A DNA stretch of 64,000 nt, taken from assembly GCF_029227915.1 (NCBI RefSeq), contig NC_079887.1, forward strand, positions 15,497,650-15,561,649, read 5' to 3'. A program made the translations under genes and the position numbers. The DNA is from Hydractinia symbiolongicarpus (Eukaryota; Cnidaria; Hydrozoa; Anthoathecata; Hydractiniidae). Numbering within the stretch: the first letter of the stretch is position 1; the number at the start of each line of letters is the position of its first letter. Below the pieces are notes generated by a model that did no database searches, was not told where the DNA came from, and saw nothing but the letters and a program-made list of their open reading frames with translations. Positions 51,821 to 64,000 of this stretch are shown here, in pieces.

Positions 51821-54800
51821 TAAGGAATAAAAATACAAAGGATCATGACAAAAAGTCATTTACTTGAGAATGATGATTGTTTTTAAAAAACTCTAATTGA
51901 CGTCGTTACTGGAAATCTTAACCTAAATTAATAAGTTATGTACTAAATGCATACTTTGGATATAACAAGATTAATTTTAAAAACTCTTAAACTCACAAAA
52001 TGCATTTTAGACAGCAATCTCTTTGTTAATCAAGAAACAGGATTAACGCGACATGCAAAGTAAATTTACGACACATAGTCTGCACTTGAACACAGAGGTC
52101 TGTACATGAACACAGCATATGTATATGTACATAAACAAGTGTTGTTGTTGTAAATAACGCGATCGTAGCGGCCTTAAAACATTCTGGCTCGAGACTTTAT
52201 TTTCTATAGGAATTCCAAGTATAAGTTCCCTATACTTTCGTTGATATTTTCAGCATCACCAAGAAGTCGAAATAATGGAGACTACATAATTATATTATTT
52301 TGCGTTTTAAAAATGGAACGAACTTTGTATTATTATTAGTATTATTTTTTGTTAATAGAATGAAAACAATGTGACATTTTGATTAAAATTTGAATTCAGT
52401 ACAATCAAAATTATACCCTAATATTGGAAACTAACATTTTGAAAAAACATGGCCAGTGGATAGTACTGTAAAATGGAAAATAATAAATATGATCAAAAAA
52501 GGTACAAGAAAACGTTTTTAACAATCTATAATTAAAATTTATTTATTTATAAAATCTATTTTCGTTTCAGCATTTGTACGCAGCCAATTTTTATACAACA
52601 AGCAGTAAAACTACATTGGTATTTCTGGCGTAGTGTTGGTGTTACTAACGCGGTTTAAAGCAAAGTGCGGCCCTATCTGACGGCCTTGGCAAATTGTAAA
52701 AATTAATATAGGTTTGATTATTGTCTAAGTTAATTATTGAGCGTTCACTTAACTGTTTTAATTTAAAACCGCGTCAAGATAGAAAAGTAAACAAAGGAAA
52801 ACGTAATTGATTTATTTTAGCAAAGTTGTAAACAAATTAAAGCGATTCTATTAAAAGAAACAATTTGCGAGTTCGAAAGCCGGATACAAAAACATTTGCA
52901 GTAACGAAAGATTAATTTTAATTTCTTGCCCAGTTTAAATATTGGCAGTCAAAATATGAGCTGTCCCAATTTTGTGCTGCAACGGTATTTTTAGGCGTCA
53001 AAAAAAATAAAATAAAAAAAAATTAAAAAATATATCAAATTAAAATAAACAAACAAACAAATAAATAAAATATGTTTAACCTTTTTTTGTTTTATTCCGC
53101 AGAAAAATCCTGTTTTACGATACAAACAATTTTCTAAATTTCCATAAATGCAATAGAAACATATATTACAGCTTTTAACTAGCCAATAGTATTTCAAGAT
53201 TTTTGCTACACTCTCAATTTAAAATTTACATAACTCTTTGCTAAGATTTTCATACGATACATTAACCAGCACATACAATTTTTGGGGAAGTTCAATATGC
53301 TGATGGTAATAATCGGCTATCAAGCCATGTTTATCCAGGCATATAAAAAAATATGCATAATTTTAACAGTTAACAATCCTCTTGTAAAATGTTGCTTATG
53401 CTCTTCTGTTGTTTGCGCAACAGCTTTTATGTCTTGAAGATGAGAGTTACAATTGTTTATTGTATCACCGATTTTTGTCACGCGCTTTACTCAAACTTGG
53501 ATTATTTGCCGTGACCGAAGATACGTATATACTACATTAGTTTGTGCAATTCGTGGTGCAAAAATGTGTCAAAACTAGAAATTAAAAAAAAGGTTGCGAA
53601 GCATTTCGCAAGTTGCAAGCAAAATTAAACTATCCAATACTTAGTCCCTAGCGCTTCTTGTTTCTTTGGCGCTAACATCTTCCGAAATACATCAAAATTG
53701 AATATCATATAGAAGAACCCTGGGGACGGGGTAGGAAAATGAACGCTCTGCGGAACAATTCGTTGCTCAAAAACAGTTTTTTTTGCGAATAGACTGCGCG
53801 AGTATTTGATGTGCGTGGGATATTCTTTTCAAAATGTGCGAGAAAATTAGATTACGCGAAACTAACAAAAACGAATAACGCGTGTTAAAATTTTGTACCG
53901 CCTTTTCCCACAGAATGGTAAAAGTAAAGAGCGCAATACAAAATTACACTTTTAGCAGTATTCCGAAAGATATGTGATACATCGAGTTGTACAACCCGCA
54001 GAAGTTGGTCCTAACGTTAACGATTTCGTAAATGACCTCACAACAAAACAGTATTTTTTTCACGTAAAAATACCGGCAGTAGAAGCCACAGAATCTGCTG
54101 GAACGAATTTCGAAAACTCACGGGAAACAATTAAAACAAAAACAAACAAATCAAAACAGTTTTTTAACTTTATCAAGATTTATTAAATAGCTTCAAATTT
54201 GGGCAGAAAAACAATAACGGATTCGCCTTCTTTTCACCACACGCATTAGAAGATTACATCACTCACTCCCATTGTACACAATCTAAAAGAAAAAGAAAAC
54301 ATTTTCATATAGTGAAGCTTCCTGTGCCTTTAAGGGATGGCTAAGCCAATGGAATTGAAAGCACTGTTTTTCATCTTATAAATAATTAAGGCTAATTCGG
54401 AAAAGTATAAAAGAAAAAAACTAAACAATTTGGCAACTTTACTAATTTTATACGCAAAGTTCCAACCATACCAACAGTTTCCAAATCTGACAAAATCATT
54501 TTAGAAGTGTTTATTTTTTCAGAATTTGATTGATGCAAGGCCAAGGGAAATTAAATAAGTTTATTGTCCTAGACCCATTTAAAAACATATCATTCAGTTT
54601 TTTTTCAACCAACATTAATGTAATCACCCAGAGGAAATTATAATGTCTCTTGTGTGTGTTTTAGAAGCTGAGTACACAAATACACAAATATTACAAGTGC
54701 TGAACTTTGGCAATCATATTTTGCAATCAGACCCTTTTAAAAACTATGCTGAACCATGTCAATTATTAAATTCAGCACTAATAGAAAAGCACCTTGGATA

Positions 54801-54993
54801 GGATTCTTTGTTGGGCGAATAAAATGACTGACAAATGGTTTATCGTGAATGAAATAGTAATTTTTACACAAATAATTTAAAAAATAATGAACTTTGTTAT
54901 GTGGGTTGTTCTCAAACACACGTGGACGGTGGACAAAAAACTGTGATGTAATTTCTCTTGGTCTATTATTCCTGAGAATATTCTAAAATAAGA
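51821..54993. other. Intergenic, no gene called
   Basis: AT-rich, about 3.2 kb. The 70-codon frame at 53974-54186 is polar and ends in a Lys/Asn-rich tail; no family is recognised. Confidence 0.4.
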
Positions 54994-55386
54994 GGGTGTC
55001 AATAAGCTGCAAACAGCCACATATATAAGGGCGAGTTCGGGCAACTTTTCCAATTAAATTAGTGATTGTCTTCCAAAACCGCCCGCACTTTCCCGAACTT
55101 GCCTGGAGCATTTTCAAAATTCAATTCCTTGTAACATACCTTGTGGACGATAGTTGGAAAAAGATGCTTTAAGAGAAAGAAGTTAATAAAAATTAAAAGT
55201 TATTTATCAAGTAAATTTTATCAAAAACCATCAAAAACAGTTCTTTTAAGAACTTTACTACCACATAGTTTACTTTATGGTCTATGCAGGTTTTTTCGGG
55301 TGAATACTTCAATTTTTTTGCAAAACGCTAAACTTGCCCAAAAACGCCTGCACGTTATACGGCGTATGCAGCTTATCAGCACCCTT
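54994..55386. mobile_element. Small TIR element, about 390 bp
   Basis: Left end AGGGTGTCAATAAGCTGCAA and right end (inverse) AGGGTGCTGATAAGCTGCAT. Both continue with GC-rich blocks and a TTCGGGCAA/TTTGGGCAA motif. No coding capacity and no clear target duplication. Confidence 0.6.
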
Positions 55387-58300
55387 GTTCTAAAATTACA
55401 AGCAGTTTCGAAGATGCCCACGTCGTTTAGAGGACGTGGTGCGGCTTGGGCATATCCTTGAAGTTCTGTTTAATGACAGTTTTAATGTTTTAATGTCGTT
55501 TTAAACCTTGTTCTCAGGGAGGGTGTACGGAAAACTAATTCCTATTGACAATTACATTGCTGTTGGTTTGATAGCAAAAGTGGATATTTTTTTAATTACT
55601 GTAACAGGTTACTTATATAATAAATAAAAAATGATAAAAAAACGGTTGGTCAGCTCACTCTAGCGCCCAGAGCTATTTGTTTTGTCTGCGCCCTAGCTAC
55701 AGGTTTTCCTATATCTGGCTATCAGTTAGGTAGTAATACAGCTTCTCCATATGTATTCTACAAATTACTTTCAATTCTTTTATACAAAACTGAGCTCTAG
55801 CTAGCTACCTTTCGTGTGATTAAGCCTTACCTTGATTTGGATAAAACCAATTAAAATTGATAATATTGTATTCTTACATCTTCTTAGAAACAATAAAATA
55901 AAACACAGCTCGGCGCGTTATAATTGTACAAATTACTTCAATTTTTCTTTAGGAAAGGGTACCTTACAAAGCAGCTTTCCAATCCAACTAAAATCTCCAG
56001 AAAAAGCACAGCAACAAAAAAGCATAAAATACACAAGTAAAGTCGATTAGAAACAGGACTAGCAATAAATTTTTTCAAAAGAGGAAAACCGTTTTAATAC
56101 TATTATGTTTCATTAAAATACAACTATAATAGTATTAGAAGCAAAATTGCAAAGTAATTAATTAATTATTTATACCATAATTAGCTATAATACAAAGAAA
56201 TAAGGCATATTTTGGGTCTGTAAAATATACGTGTCTAAAATGCCGATTACCGTTTCTTGTTCACGGCATATTCCTCTTTGTGTGTTCAAGTTTGGCGGAC
56301 GTATAATCCGGACCAAAAGACGGGGGGGGGGGGGGGTCAAAATCCGGGGGTGGGGGGGGGTACGAGCCGTACTTATTGCATTTTTTACTAAACTTATACT
56401 TTAGCCCCTCGGTCCAAACTTATTTGTTTTATTAGAAAAAAAAATACCCTAGCTTTATGTGCAAAAATATCAGTCCTATTTCTTTACACTGATTTTATAT
56501 GATTTTTTTTCTATCGAAATTTTGAGAATCTCAATAATTCTCTTGGTATACCTCGCGTGTAGCAAACGTGCTCCACAATTTCGCTTCGCTCGCTTCGCTC
56601 GCAAAGCTCAATTGCTTCGCAAAAATTCCGAAAAATTTCCTAGTTTTTTTTAACACTGCGAGATATTTCAAACTTTGCTCATTAAAAGTCTTTAAAAGAA
56701 TTTTATCGTGCTGTTTTCAAAAATATTTAAGTGAAAACGTTCTTCTAAAAAGGAAAAAGGAAGATCAAGTATTGAGAAAGTTATAAAAAAGTACCATGGT
56801 AAATAACCGATTAAAGCTCTTGGGAAGTCTTTTAATCTTCCGATCTTAGGAGTTGGTGCTTAATCGGACTAGGCTAGGCTATTACTCGAGATTTAAGTGC
56901 TTCTTGAGAATATCTTAAGATTTATTTTATTCACTTCTTATGATGTTCATTTATATTATTTATTTCTCATTATCATACTGTATGTTGCAAACACTAGGAC
57001 TTATCATCGGCCTCGTTTTCACTGTTATTTCAAGAAGCATGTAATCTTGCGAAATCTGGCGTTGCCTCTAATAAGTCATCTTTTAAAATACTGGATTAGT
57101 TGTCCTAGGACATGCTTTAGTCGTCGTCTAACTAATAATTTACAGAATCACTTAATTACCAGCGCGCGTTTGTCTGCTTTTGCAATTATAATTAGAAGTT
57201 ACTTTCATTTCCACATTTATTGTTAAGAAAAATTTTTGTTATAAGAAAAGTTAATATGATACTTGAGGATTTTAAAGCAGATAATGATGTTTTTAGTTAG
57301 GATGATTGGAGGCCTTAAAAACATAAAAGTCTTGATGGGATCTGTTACACATGATGAAAAAGTGTTTGTCGAAGAATTAAATCTGGACTGAAGTAGTACT
57401 ATATTGGTGTGGTTGGGAAGAAGGAGTTAGGCTAGATCTCACGGATATGCTGAATGCTTGGTTGGTAAACAGTGGTAACTTACATGTTTTTTTCATGGAA
57501 AATTATTCAAAGGAAAGCTTTTGCGCCAAATCTACGTTCACATAAAGAGACTAATATAAGAGTACTAAAATCTTCTTAATTGTTTGTTTACGCGAGTGTT
57601 AGATAAAAATTGAGAAAGATAGCTGTTCTGCTGGGCTGTGATTTTAATAGTTGACGATTCTCGTATTTACATTTTTTTTAATAAAAAACAAGCAAGGGGG
57701 TTGTTATGTTCGTGTTCAGCAAGATGTGTTTAATATGTGTTTAGAGTACTAACTTCGTTTGATCTCAAGAAGCCCTGGTACAGGGTCGTGCTGATGAAAT
57801 TCAAAACCCCATGCAGAAGTTCGGGTATACAAATAGTAGTAGCTTGTTATATACTTGTTTCGTAATTTATAATTTTTGGAACAGGATTGGAACAGAATTG
57901 TGGCGCGAAATAAATATAACCGTATTCCAGGTCCATTTATCAAAATGAAGGAGATTATGAAAAAGTAATAATTTTTTTAACAGGCTGTCTACAATTTTTC
58001 AATAACGCGGTTATAATTTTTTGTATCTTGACCTTCTGAGTGGTCTGGTTTTTACGCACAATTTTATTCAGAATGTGCGAGGATGGAGCACAACATCAAT
58101 AACAGAGATCTTACGTGAGCCGTTTTCTAGCCCTTTAATCATTATCATACATCTCCTGCGTTTGTAGCCATAATTAGAAAAAATATGATAAGATTGTTGC
58201 CAGAAGACATCATTTCAGCAAATAACAATTGCTGAAAAAAAAAAACAATTAATAATTACCTACATGACCATACAGTACGTATTTTCTTACAGTTAGTAGT

Positions 58301-58454
58301 ATAGTTTGACCCAGCATTACATTTTTTCCGAATTGGTTTTCTTTGATGTATCGCTGGTAACTTGAAGCGTATTAGTAAAAGTCGAAAATTAAGAAGGCTT
58401 TCACTGTCGCATTAACATCACTAACACAGCATTTCATATGTCGGATCAAGTTAA
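55387..58454. other. Intergenic with a G-tract
   Basis: No gene called. Short frames near 56459-56786 and 56897-57226 overlap without recognisable domains. A strong G-tract lies at 56322-56361. Confidence 0.4.
56322..56361 (+). repeat. Poly-G tracts, potential G-quadruplex
   Basis: A G run of about 17 is followed within 10 bases by G5-T-G9, all on the plus strand. Such tracts can form G-quadruplexes and stand out in this AT-rich DNA. Confidence 0.85.
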
Positions 58455-59038
58455 AGAATTATACGCACACTGGTTTTTTGAACATATGAGCGGTGGAAAA
58501 TGGATTCCACCCTGCCTCCTTATTAACTTTTCATAGGCTTGTTAAAATTGAATTAAACTTGGCACACTTATAGTACGTCACAAAAGAAACAAAATAACAC
58601 CAAAATTTTTTGCTTATGTCAGCACTTTTTCTCTGACGCCTCTAAACGCTAAATGAAACTTATTTAAAATATAATCAAATTTTTACATAGTATGCCTAAA
58701 AATCTCCCACAAATTTCCCAAAATCCGTTTTTTCCGATTTTCAGTTAAAATCCAAAAAAATTGGGAAATCGGATTAATCAGGTGTCGAAAACATATTGTG
58801 TTGTAAGGTTCAAGTTCTAAAAATAACCCTAATGAGAGTTATAATTTCCCGATTATAAGAATTTTATAGAGATTTTTAGGGGTAGTTTTAAGTAATAGAA
58901 AATATAAAAGCCTATGAGATGTATAGCACCAAAAAATGGGCACGCAGGTGCCTAATAGATAAATATTGAAACTCAGTAAGTATCATAGCCATAATACATA
59001 ACATGAACGGGTTATTAAAAAAAAATCCGTTGCAGAAT
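58455..59038. mobile_element. Degraded relative of the piggyBac-type MITE, inverted
   Basis: It matches the reverse of 27633-28376 over several blocks (GTTTTTTGAACAT, ACTTATAGTACGTCAC, TTATAGAGATTTTTAGGGGT, AAACTCAGTAAGTATCATAG) with many substitutions and a shorter length. The terminal repeats are no longer readable, though TTAA lies at both assumed ends (58451-58454, 59039-59042). Confidence 0.7.
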
Positions 59039-59519
59039 TTAAAAGTCTAGTCGGTGAATACGCGGGTTGGCCTGTTGTAAATATTCTGGTCCTTACATCA
59101 TTGCCTACGGCTACATTCTTACGTTTTCACTGCAGTTAATTCATGAAGTCATTTCTTCGTCAATCATTTAAAGTTTGGCTAATAGAGGTAGCTTTACTTT
59201 ACTTATAATCTTGAGAATTTTAACCAGGATTCGAGAATATAGATATGTCTTCTTTTTCTTCTTAGATATATGCAAACCTGGTATCTGATCGACTTTTTAA
59301 AATGTTGAAAAATGGTGTGTTCTATCTTTCTTCAGTATACAATTATAAATCTATTGTTGAACACATAATCACTTCCAAAAATTAAATTACACAATAAAAT
59401 GTGTCTCATCAATGCCGAAGGATAGTAAACGCCCAAAAGCCGCTTTTACGCAATCATATTTTTGTATCACATGAATTTGAATTGTGAGATACTTGTTATG
59501 ACGCAAAGGTGTGTAATAA

Positions 59520-60402
59520 AGCTTAGTTCCCACCTGGCATTAAAGAGCACTAACGAGCGATATCTCATAAACGCTGAATTTTTTTTTAATAAGTGAGGCG
59601 CTTCTTTAGTGCTCACTATCGCTCGTTAGTGATCTTTTGCGCGCACTTAGGCTTAGTGTTGTTATTAAAAAATCCTAATATCAGCAGTAAAAAATGAGTG
59701 TTTATTGTTTCCTTCGAAGATTAAGAGGCCGTTTACACTTTAAATCTCATCCCGTGATAAGTTTCGTCCCGGGATGAGTTCATCGCTGTGTCTACCGTCT
59801 AAGTCTTCACAACGTTCACACGTTTAATGCGGGAGGAAATCTCATTAAGAAAAATTGCGTGTAAACACAATAATTCTTTTCATCCTGGAGTAAGAATGCT
59901 TAATGTACACTTTTTCACACTTTTTTGAACATGATTTTAAATATAAAAGCTATAAAATCAATTCGTTTTTTCTTTTCGTGACGACCGACGCAAAGAAATA
60001 AATTTGGAAAATATGAAGAGGTTGGTTGTAACTTTTTCGTTAATTTATATATTTTCAAAGTTATTTATTTTATTTTAATAAAACGAAATGCCATCCTAAA
60101 TTTATACGAGTGTAATTATTATTCCACCATTTATTATGGTTCTTATGTTTTTATACCAGAAAGTGTTTTAAAAATGCACGCCATTTTAAACTGTGTGACG
60201 GAAGAGATGCTATACTTCTACGTGCCATACTCATGCCATACTTATATTGTGTATCAATTTGAAGCCTGCCTCAAAGTGATACACAATATAAGCAAAAACA
60301 GATTACTTGCTGTAATCCTCATTTTTCAGTGCTGCTTAATGCACAATAACTATCGCACGCTAGTGCTTATTAGTGCTTTTAGTGCCAGGTAAGAACCAAG
60401 CT
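59520..60402. mobile_element. TIR element with a possible nested element
   Basis: Left end AGCTTAGTTCCCACCTGGCA and right end (inverse) AGCTTGGTTCTTACCTGGCA, followed on both sides by TAAA and AGCACTAA motifs. TAA flanks both ends (59517-59519, 60403-60405), again a 3-bp Harbinger-style duplication. An inner block at about 59732-59870 is bounded by GTTTACACTT and CGTGTAAAC and may be a second element. Confidence 0.65.
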
Positions 60403-60405
60403 TAA

Positions 60406-62036
60406 CGGTTAGAGAATATGATTGGGCAGAATAACTCAGTTTCATGCGCAATTTAGATGTTAAGGTACATTCTTGATGTAAAATGCTCAACTTGCAAAAA
60501 TGAAATTGCAGAAAAAATGAAAATCAAAAACAGCATGGTAATGGTGGACGTGAGTACATACATGTGAAGTAATTTTATTTGCAACTTTAAAAAATTTTTT
60601 AAAGCTTTTTTATTTATTTCATAAGTACTCACACATCACTTATGTTATTTTTATATATTTTATATTTAAAGTTTTTTTTTTTTTTTATCTCTTTTTCAGT
60701 TTTATAAAATGGCGCCAAATAGAAATGAGTAAGCGTACCGTATCACGATAATTTGCTTTGTCTGTGTAAATCTGGCTACTACAGCAAATAATTTGTTACT
60801 TTTAGATGGTATTACCTCTAACGAAATTAAAGTTAGTTAAATAGGTGGGAGTGTTTATAAAGTTCCGTATATGCGCTTTACAGACAATAAAAAAGAAAGA
60901 CCACATAAGAAAAATGACTATTTCCTTTAATTTATAGATTTAAGGAATAACTATCATTTTTTTAAAAATCAGGTTTTAATTATTTCAAAAAGCAAGTTGC
61001 TTTTTTATCTTGGTTTCTTTAATAGTTGCGGTTTGTTTTTTACATTTCTTGTCTGTGTGCATGCGTGCACATGTCGATTGTGCTAGACTCAAAATCAAAA
61101 CAACACGTCACGCTGCAACTCATCTGTTTGTTTTGTTTGTAGCAATAAAGTTAAATTCTTAGTGGGGAAAAAGTAATTATTCGTGAAATAGCTATTTTAA
61201 CGTCAATGAAATCTCAAATTGAAATAGAAAAAGTGTGCTTCTTAAAATATGCCTCAAACAACCTGAACGCAAACGGTTTGTTTACGTTCTTGTACGCTTA
61301 AAAAATATACATTTACTTGATATAGCCATGCTGCTATTGTGCTCAGTTTGGCAATAATCGATCTGATTGTAAAGACAGATTTTTACGAAACTAGTTGGAC
61401 GGTAAATTTCCCCACGAAATGTATTTTAGTTTAGTTTGCTTCGATTTTGCTTCAAAAAAATCGCATCATCAAAAGGTAGAAACAGTTCTTACGTTTTAGC
61501 GGCAAAACATTTTGCTTGAAACTTTCACCCAATCAAAATGCAGTCATTACTGTTGATTCTTAGAAAAACACTACCGGAAAGAATTCAAAATAACTATTAT
61601 GTTTTTAGTACCCAAAAAGTGCTCATATTCAGTATTTTAAATTCGCCACATGTTTTTTGTCGTTAAAATCAAAGCGATATTTCTTAGCCAATTCGCCGTT
61701 GAATTCGCCATTCACAATTCGCTTCAGATTTCCATGCGCACAGTACAATATCCTTCTCGGGTTGTATATCTTCCCTTATTTAGGGTATTTACAGTGGAAG
61801 TTATCTTATTGTTAAGACATTCACCAAACAGAGAAAAAAATTTCCAAAATAATTTTTCCTTAGCAATTATAGACTCGCATTCTTTGGCACACAGGGAAAA
61901 GAGGACGTAGGATCCAATGGGTGTGCTAGTACTTATGACTGGAACTCCAGATCAGAATCTAGACAGGTTCAGTACGTTTTTAATATGTTTTTAGTTTGTG
62001 GAAAATATTTTATCCTCAACGTTATTATAAATTATA
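60406..62036. other. Upstream region of the galactosyltransferase gene
   Basis: AT-rich with no defensible gene. The 86-codon frame at 61650-61910 has no domain. Confidence 0.4.
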
Positions 62037-62150
62037 CTAGTCGTTAGCCCGTGGAAAAATCCACGGGTTCGCCCGTCGCAGCTAAGCTACCATTTTGCGT
62101 GACAGACAAACGGACGGACAGAAAGACGTATACAGGCATTATAATATAGA
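62037..62150 (-). mobile_element. Mini-Helitron, 114 bp
   Basis: On the minus strand it starts TCTATATTATAATGCC and ends with an 8-bp hairpin (CCCGTGGA/TCCACGGG, 62048-62067), 7 bases and CTAG. A precedes TC and T follows CTAG, so both ends and the A/T target are complete. It is almost the same sequence as the two copies at 17539-17793 and sits 164 bases before the start codon of the galactosyltransferase gene. Confidence 0.85.
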
Positions 62151-62314
62151 TTATAAACAACGTGTATCACTCTTTTTAAAACTTTTTACTTTTTATATTT
62201 TATAGGAGGATATAATAGACATTGCTTTGGTAGATGTGGAGAGTTATCAAAACGCCGGAAATAAATAAATTCAAAGATATTAAAAAAACACTTACTTAGT
62301 GAAACACTATAAAA

Positions 62315-63322
62315 ATGACAAAATCAAGAATTAAAATAAATTACAAAGTGGTCATTTTACTGACGTTATGTTGCATATTCTTCATTTTTTTGGGCTCAGA
62401 AATATACTTTAACAAATTTGTAATAGAGCTGGACTACTCAAGGATTTACGTGAAAGCTAATTTGAGCAATCTTAATCAAGACATACACGTGACTAAATTA
62501 TTATCGAAATTTTCGTGTAGCAAAAAGCCAATAAAGCTGTTAGTTGTGGTGATCAGTAACGTAATGTACTTCCAGCGTAGAGATACCATTCGGAAAACAT
62601 GGGGAAAGAGATTAGATTTGCATACAACAAACGATTTTCGCACTTTCTTTGCTGTGGCAAAGACAACAGATGAAACAACACAAGAAAAACTTGAGAATGA
62701 GATTGCGACTTATGGAGATGTAATACAAGGAGATTTTTACGAAGATTATTATAAGCTTCCAAGAAAGACTGAGCTAGTTTTCGAATGGGCGTATAAACAC
62801 TGTGAATTTGATTACTTGCTGAAGGCAGATGACGACGTGTACGTTAACCTAATGATCCTTTTTCAATTTCTTGATCATCCAGATACACCTAAGACTAAAT
62901 TGTATGCAGGACGCCAACATGTAAAAACAAACGTGTTCAGAGAAGGAAAGCTGAAAGTCACTTTTGAAGAGTATGGAACGAAAAACTATCCTGATTTTTG
63001 TAGCGGTGGATCAGCCATACTTTCAAGAGATGTAGTAGGAAGTATAATTCCGTATTTTCAAAAAAATCCATTTCGATTGGAGGATGTTTACACCGGCATG
63101 TTGATGATGAATGCAGGTGTTGTGTCAAGACATGTACCGAGTGTCAGAATGTTTGAGAAAAATTGTGATTATCAAAACACCACGTTGGCACATCATTCTG
63201 AAATACATACAAAGAAAAGAAGCTGTCTGTTGAAATTATTTTATAGTATGTTAGCCCAAAACGTTGAAAGTGCTTTTATACGCACGCATTACATTAACGT
63301 GATGGACGATAGGGGGAAGTAG
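62315..63322 (+). CDS. Beta-1,3-galactosyltransferase-like (GT31), intact and intronless
   Basis: A 335-residue Golgi type II membrane glycosyltransferase of family GT31, which adds Gal or GlcNAc in beta-1,3 linkage to glycan chains. A short cytosolic tail (1-10) and one membrane anchor (about 11-28) precede a stem. The catalytic part has all family blocks: RRDTIRKTWG (88-97), KADDDVYVN (170-178, the DDD metal site), YPDFCSGGSAILS (225-237) and LEDVYTG (255-261). An N-x-S/T site lies at Asn49 and another at Asn173-174 of the C-terminal third (DYQNTT). Length is usual for the family and no residue of the core motifs is missing. The acceptor sugar cannot be told from sequence. The first ATG follows an A-rich stretch, and a mini-Helitron lies just upstream. 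Confidence 0.93.
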   Translation: MTKSRIKINYKVVILLTLCCIFFIFLGSEIYFNKFVIELDYSRIYVKANLSNLNQDIHVTKLLSKFSCSKKPIKLLVVVISNVMYFQRRDTIRKTWGKRLDLHTTNDFRTFFAVAKTTDETTQEKLENEIATYGDVIQGDFYEDYYKLPRKTELVFEWAYKHCEFDYLLKADDDVYVNLMILFQFLDHPDTPKTKLYAGRQHVKTNVFREGKLKVTFEEYGTKNYPDFCSGGSAILSRDVVGSIIPYFQKNPFRLEDVYTGMLMMNAGVVSRHVPSVRMFEKNCDYQNTTLAHHSEIHTKKRSCLLKLFYSMLAQNVESAFIRTHYINVMDDRGK

Positions 63323-64000
63323 TTCAGTTAGATGGTGATTTATCACTCTGATCTGTTTGTTTTTCTTAGTTGACTTTTTGGTTACTGTTTACTTATGTTT
63401 TTTATTTGTTTTTCATTTGTTTTTAATAGTTATATTCTTTCATAGCTTTAAACATTGTTTTTTTGAAAATTTATTTTGTTGATAGAATACGCGATGTTTC
63501 TTTTCTAAATTTCTTGTAGTTTTTGAATAATGTAATGCTTCAATTAAACTCATTTTATTAAAGAGCTATTATTAGGTCGGGTGTTTATTTAAGTGGCGCA
63601 CTTAATCAGGGGTGTTCTTAATTGAGACATTACAGTACAAGTTGAACCTTGAGGCATTTTACGTGTCGTTTGTACTAAAAAAAGCGCCCAATGCCTTAAA
63701 AACCGTGGATTATTTAATGGTGAACAGCTTGGCTTCCAATAGCACATATTGTTGAGCAGATATTTTATCTTGGGGGTAGGAATTCAGAGTACTCGAAGCG
63801 AGTCAGTTGAACGAAGATTCAAGTCAACATTTTTAGTTTTTCAAATTTGCCGTAACCCAGCCCCCCCAATAATTTTCCTACTAAAAGAAAAATAAAGACA
63901 GAGCGAGAAAAAAAAAGAGAGAGAGAAAGAAAGAAATAGAGACAGAGAGACAGATTTTGTGTCATTTCTCCAAAAGTTAGATAACCCAAGAAAACTACTT
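63323..64000. other. 3' flank of the galactosyltransferase gene
   Basis: T-rich 3' region. It includes a CCCCCCC run near 63861 and a GA-rich simple repeat at 63895-63955. No gene is seen. Confidence 0.5.

Noticed and set aside
55141-55461. 106-codon plus-strand frame
   Set aside because: It covers the right half of the TIR element at 54994-55386 and has no domain.
62553-62762. 69-codon minus frame
   Set aside because: Shadow of the galactosyltransferase gene.

Overview
The window looks like nuclear DNA of an invertebrate animal. It is strongly AT-rich, the genes are split by short GT-AG introns, and the space between genes is packed with old and young transposable elements. The mix (DIRS-type tyrosine-recombinase retroelement, hAT relics, tiny Helitrons, a piggyBac-type MITE, a tRNA-derived SINE) and a short cysteine-rich peptide gene with a macin-like spacing fit a cnidarian, perhaps a hydrozoan. 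That placement is inference; no species marker is present. There are no bacterial operons, rRNA genes or CRISPR arrays.

Host genes, left to right. (1) 6950-11982, minus: a complete six-exon gene for a 286-residue NFATC2IP/Rad60-like protein with two SUMO-like domains. (2) 14445-15147, minus: a three-exon gene for a 70-residue secreted six-cysteine peptide, possibly antimicrobial. (3) 21756-23986 (minus), 25431-26746 (plus) and 34478-35870 (minus): three members of one family of small secreted, probably helical, cysteine-containing proteins with the same five-exon plan. The first two are arms of an inverted duplication, and the plus-strand copy is a decayed pseudogene. I do not recognise this family; it is the best candidate here for something undescribed. 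(4) 62315-63322, plus: an intact intronless beta-1,3-galactosyltransferase-like (GT31) gene.

Mobile DNA. 676-3905 is a DIRS-like retroelement on the minus strand (gag, RNase H end, tyrosine recombinase), split by a 1.09-kb TIR element that carries its own satellite arrays (1947-3033). 19417-20360 holds a reverse-transcriptase relic. 27633-28376 is a TTAA-flanked piggyBac-type MITE with a degraded relative at 58455-59038. 30898-31143 is a GIY-YIG retroelement relic. 38692-43656 holds two hAT relics with a tRNA-like sequence and an OTU-like exon between them. 45511-46707 is a two-exon OTU-like coding relic with a SINE in its intron. Helitron-type non-autonomous elements lie at 17539-17793, 49681-51000 and 62037-62150. 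Other TIR elements lie at 51081-51820, 54994-55386 and 59520-60402.

The remaining sequence is AT-rich with simple or tandem repeats and no coding signal I can defend. All exon limits come from splice sites, reading-frame continuity and comparison between copies, read by eye; single-base errors in coordinates are possible.
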